This document shows positions 3,972 through 5,790 of a stretch of DNA of 5,790 bases, piece after piece. The translations under genes and the position numbers were made by a program. Under the pieces are notes generated by a model, which saw nothing but the letters and a program-made list of their open reading frames with translations, did not search any database and was not told the origin of the DNA. Source of the stretch: Dehalococcoidia bacterium. GTDB taxonomy: Bacteria; Chloroflexota; Dehalococcoidia; GIF9; AB-539-J10. The stretch spans positions 1-5,790 of the forward strand of contig SOJG01000025.1 in the NCBI GenBank assembly GCA_004375885.1. The letters are read 5' to 3'. Position 1 is the first letter of the stretch; each line of letters begins with the position of its first letter.

Positions 3972-5790
3972 ATGGCGCCAGAAATAGGAAAAGCCGGCAG
4001 GGGAATATCCTGGACGCTGACACGCTTCAAGGTCGGCGCATCATGGGCTATCGAGCATATCCAGGCTCTTCTGTGGCAGATGGTGAGAGGGCCTTCGGAA
4101 GGGTGGACGGCTTTCATACTTCTGCTGCTCTCTGTGCTGCTGGCGGTTTGGGTGATGGCGAGCGCGCAGTGGGTGCCGCTACCGGGATTGTACAGTATGG
4201 CGCTCTGCAGTGTAGTGCTGGGGCTTCTCCTGGCCAAGACACGCTTCAACGCCTGGCGGTTGGCCATCGGTGGCTTGCTCGTTGGTCTGGCCCTTAGTTT
4301 CTATCAACTCACGGCTGTGGCTGAAGGAGCGAGCAGGCTTGACCGGTTGGCAGAGGTCGCCACCCGCCTCTTCGCGTGGTGGGAGGCCTTGGTCAGCGGT
4401 GGCACCAGCACTGACATATTGCCCTTCAGTTTCTTTCTCGTGTTCACCTCGTGGCTGGTGGGGTTTGTCTGCTCGTGGTTTCTGTTCCGTAGGCGCAACA
4501 TATGGGGCGCGCTGCTTCCCAGCAGCATCGCCGTGGTGGTCAGCCTCACAAACTTCGCGTCGATAGAGCAGAGGTTCTACTTCTACCTGTATCTGTTCGT
4601 AGCCGTCCTCTTGGCGGCGCGTCTGTTCACCCTGGAGCGTCAGCACGATTGGGAGCAGAGAGGCATCCAGCACATTCGGGCACATTCATGGCTGCGTTTA
4701 CCTGATGTCTTCTGGCTGGCACTGGTGGTTGTGCTGGTTACTTCCTTGCTGCCCATGCAGGCGGCCCGAGTTGACCCCATCGCCGCGGTATGGGACAGGG
4801 TAAGCTCTCCGGTTAGAGTTGTAGGGGAAGAGTTTGCCAGGGTACTGGCTGGGGTGCCCAGTAGAAAGCCAGATCCCGGCCATTCCTTCGGGCCTACCCA
4901 GCCTTTTGCAGGAGGCATAACCGTGAGAGGGGAGCCTGTTCTCATGGTAGAGGCGCCCTTCCCCATCTACTTGCGCGCCAGGAGCTATGATGTGTACACG
5001 CACCAGGGATGGGAGACTGGCGACACGCGTCTGGTGTCTCCCGAATGGATCCCCATGCAAGGGGTGGATACGGAGTTCCAGAAGTGGCAGCAGGTTGAGG
5101 TGAATGTAACGGGATTGCCATCACTGACGACAGGCGAACCTCTATATTTGGGCGGCCGTCCAATCGACATGTCGATTGACTATCAGCTTGAGGTGCTTGA
5201 ACCTGCCCGTTACCTGATAGCGGTTGAGGAAGGTGGCGCAGACCTGTCTGTAGAAGCAGACAGTCTCCCGCTTGATGTGAGGAAGGCAGTGCAGCGCCTG
5301 TGGGAATCGAGCGCTGCCTCTAGCGAACCCCTTACAGAGGCGGAAATCACATCCATGTTGCCCGGGGATGTGTGGGCGGTTTCCTGGGAGTATGCAGCGG
5401 GGGGAGTTGAGAAGGTTACCGTAGAGCGGCGTATCCCGATGCCGCCAGATACGCTTTCTGTGTCCAGCACCAATCCTCTCGCTGCCGGGGGTTCGTATCA
5501 AGCTACCGTGCTTGTGTCGACAGCATCGGAAACCGATCTGCGCGCAGCAGGTATCGAGTACCCTGGCTGGGTCCTGGACAGATACCTGCAACTTCCCGAC
5601 GCTATGCCCTCGCGTGTCACAGACCTTGCAGAAGAACTGACCAGGGATGCTGAGACCCCGTACGAAAAGGCTGTGGCCATTCGCGACTATCTTCGCACCC
5701 TTGAGTATGCGCTGGATATAGAGGCACCCCCTGATGGCGCTGACGGCGTTGATTACTTCCTCTTTGAACTGGAGAAGGGATACTGCCAAT
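3972..5790 (+). CDS. TgpA-type membrane protein with transglutaminase-like domain (3' end outside window)
   Basis: The reading frame is open from ATG 3972 to the window end (606 codons), so the gene is cut at its 3' side. The start has a good Shine-Dalgarno (AGGGTGA, 3961-3967, overlapping the DUF58 stop) at 4 bases. The N-terminal 265 residues carry about seven hydrophobic segments (near 45-66, 73-88, 96-115, 151-172, 178-194, 202-220, 246-262), as in the TgpA_N (DUF3488) region. A long extracytoplasmic part follows, with YLRARSYDVYTHQGWE (333-348), characteristic of TgpA proteins. The transglutaminase-like core begins near 540: LP, then RVTDLAEELT, TPYEKAVAIRDYLR (562-575) and the approach to the active site, VDYFLFELEKGYCQ. 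C605 is the predicted catalytic cysteine; the histidine and aspartate that complete the triad, and any C-terminal DUF4129, would lie beyond the window. Family members are cysteine-protease-like or crosslinking enzymes of the cell envelope, and the substrate here is unknown. Pairing with DUF58 is typical. Confidence 0.9.
   Translation, partial: MAPEIGKAGRGISWTLTRFKVGASWAIEHIQALLWQMVRGPSEGWTAFILLLLSVLLAVWVMASAQWVPLPGLYSMALCSVVLGLLLAKTRFNAWRLAIGGLLVGLALSFYQLTAVAEGASRLDRLAEVATRLFAWWEALVSGGTSTDILPFSFFLVFTSWLVGFVCSWFLFRRRNIWGALLPSSIAVVVSLTNFASIEQRFYFYLYLFVAVLLAARLFTLERQHDWEQRGIQHIRAHSWLRLPDVFWLALVVVLVTSLLPMQAARVDPIAAVWDRVSSPVRVVGEEFARVLAGVPSRKPDPGHSFGPTQPFAGGITVRGEPVLMVEAPFPIYLRARSYDVYTHQGWETGDTRLVSPEWIPMQGVDTEFQKWQQVEVNVTGLPSLTTGEPLYLGGRPIDMSIDYQLEVLEPARYLIAVEEGGADLSVEADSLPLDVRKAVQRLWESSAASSEPLTEAEITSMLPGDVWAVSWEYAAGGVEKVTVERRIPMPPDTLSVSSTNPLAAGGSYQATVLVSTASETDLRAAGIEYPGWVLDRYLQLPDAMPSRVTDLAEELTRDAETPYEKAVAIRDYLRTLEYALDIEAPPDGADGVDYFLFELEKGYCQ

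Noticed and set aside
5142..5789. Minus-strand open frame (215 codons) opposite the transglutaminase gene
   Set aside because: The plus strand encodes a recognisable TgpA/transglutaminase sequence continuously over this range; the minus-strand product has no motif.

Overview
The window (about 5.8 kb, moderately GC-rich) reads as bacterial chromosome. It holds two unrelated gene blocks separated by roughly 900 bases without an intact gene. The left block is the end of an operon for a membrane-bound, energy-converting [NiFe] hydrogenase (group 4, Ech/Hyc/Mbh type). It contains a NuoH/HycD-like membrane subunit cut by the window start, then, with a 1-base overlap, a 2x[4Fe-4S] NuoI-like ferredoxin subunit. 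Facing them on the minus strand, with only 5 bases between the stop codons, is hycI, the protease that finishes maturation of the hydrogenase large subunit. HycI is what makes a hydrogenase more likely than respiratory complex I, because complex I has no such protease.

The right block is a two-gene operon on the plus strand: a DUF58 (von Willebrand A-like) membrane-anchored protein, then 9 bases later a TgpA-type membrane protein with a transglutaminase-like domain. The second gene runs off the window exactly at its catalytic cysteine. This pair commonly follows a MoxR AAA+ ATPase gene. No MoxR gene is visible here.

The middle (1835-2720) is the most unusual part. It contains a decayed partial copy of the 5' end of the DUF58 gene (about 2288-2506, perhaps to about 2578). 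The copy is recognisable at about two thirds nucleotide identity and is broken by two in-frame stop codons and by indels. An excellent extended -10 promoter (2235-2243) lies just upstream of the remnant. Nearer the protease there is a perfect 7-bp inverted repeat centred on the probable -35 box of hycI. The rest of the gap shows a few small hairpins and nothing I can name.

The organism cannot be fixed from this window. A group 4 hydrogenase beside a DUF58/transglutaminase operon, at this base composition, would fit an anaerobic Chloroflexota (Dehalococcoidia-like) bacterium, but that is a weak inference. The two blocks show no functional link: one serves ferredoxin-linked hydrogen metabolism at the membrane, the other an envelope-associated protein-processing or crosslinking system of unknown target.
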